A DNA stretch of 5,214 bases. Origin: Nitrospina sp. (GTDB lineage Bacteria > Nitrospinota > Nitrospinia > Nitrospinales > Nitrospinaceae). Where the stretch lies: contig SMVT01000133.1 in NCBI GenBank assembly GCA_004357365.1, positions 1 to 5,214 on the forward strand, in the 5' to 3' direction. This document shows, in pieces, positions 5,139-5,214 of the stretch (position 1 is its first letter; each line of letters opens with the position of its first letter). Under the pieces are notes generated by a model. The model saw only the letters and a program-made list of their open reading frames with translations. It did not search any database and was not told the DNA's origin. The position numbers and the translations under genes are program-made.

Positions 5139-5214
5139 CTAAGTCTCGGTGTCGGTCGGGATTGCCTCATACAAGGCAGTTTCACCTAGTTCGTGACCTA
5201 TCTGTGACCTGAAG
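5139..5214 (-). CDS. Possible C-terminal end of a gene entering from the right edge (partial)
   Basis: A minus-strand frame is open from the window edge to a TAG at 5141-5139, giving 24 codons that include GHELGETALYEAI and an acidic, threonine-rich end. The peptide looks protein-like, but I cannot assign it and it is too short to rule out chance. Its direction agrees with the transposase and recombinase fragments. Confidence 0.25.
   Translation of the reverse strand, partial: FRSQIGHELGETALYEAIPTDTET
5161..5180. repeat. Small inverted repeat
   Basis: ATTGCCT (5161-5167) and AGGCAGT (5174-5180) form a seven-pair stem with one wobble and a six-base loop. Only TTT follows, so a terminator role is doubtful. 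It overlaps the possible partial gene from the right edge. Confidence 0.3.

Larger units (their letters stand above)
4763..5214. other. Gene-poor tail made of fragments of mobile and RNA genes
   Basis: No intact gene is seen in these 452 bases. They hold possible terminator hairpins, a tyrosine-recombinase-like fragment, an IS630 transposase fragment, half of a tRNA-Ser gene, a perhaps 5S-rRNA-like stretch, and the end of an open frame entering from the right. All protein-like pieces are on the minus strand, opposite to the operon. The mixture suggests a decayed insertion hot spot or island edge. Confidence 0.6.

Noticed and set aside
4939..5142. Plus-strand 67-codon frame in the tail
   Set aside because: Its central VPEWSNGAVSK is the well-known false translation of a tRNA-Ser gene, and the rest is antisense to the IS630 fragment.
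1..5214. CRISPR array, toxin-antitoxin pair or phage-defence system
   Set aside because: No regularly spaced repeats, no nuclease, helicase or toxin-like small gene pair is visible; the coding content is a transport operon.

Overview
The window carries one complete, tightly packed transport operon on the + strand (about 322-4762), followed by a gene-poor tail (4763-5214) built from fragments of mobile-element and RNA genes. GC-leaning codon use, the ABC gene types and the tRNA-Ser-like segment fit a proteobacterium, most likely an alphaproteobacterium. This is an inference from style, not from a marker gene.

Left edge (1-321): no convincing gene. It holds the presumed promoter region, a tandem 10-bp near-repeat at 161-180, and a strong ribosome binding site for the first gene.

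Operon (322-4762): (1) a secreted NMT1/THI5-like (SsuA/TauA/NitT class) substrate-binding protein; (2) after a 90-nt gap containing a 22-bp hairpin, a NitT/TauT-type ABC ATPase; (3) and (4) two different but related permeases, joined by 11-nt and 4-nt overlaps; (5) a 125-residue single-pass membrane protein that I do not recognise; (6) an OsmC-family protein with the two expected cysteines. Together they look like an importer for a small organic molecule: a periplasmic binder, an asymmetric permease pair, one ATPase, a membrane-anchored accessory protein and a cytoplasmic thiol-redox enzyme. The substrate cannot be read from the sequence. A CFC motif in the binder, at the place where yeast Thi5 has CCCFC, together with OsmC, hints at a thiol-, sulfur- or metal-linked ligand or a pyrimidine/thiamine-precursor-like ligand.

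Tail (4763-5214): possible terminator hairpins, then a decayed patchwork. On the minus strand there is a short piece resembling the C-terminal box of a tyrosine recombinase (4823-4888) and a piece of an IS630-family transposase whose second catalytic Asp has become Ala (about 4915-5040). On the plus strand the 5' half of a tRNA-Ser(CGA) follows (about 5035-5073). An identical 11-bp direct repeat (4813-4823 and 5076-5086) brackets all three. This resembles the eroded edge of a genomic island. A short open frame enters from the right edge on the minus strand.

The points most worth a second look are the unrecognised small membrane protein, the CFC motif of the binding protein, the large intercistronic hairpin, and the repeat-bounded patchwork in the tail.
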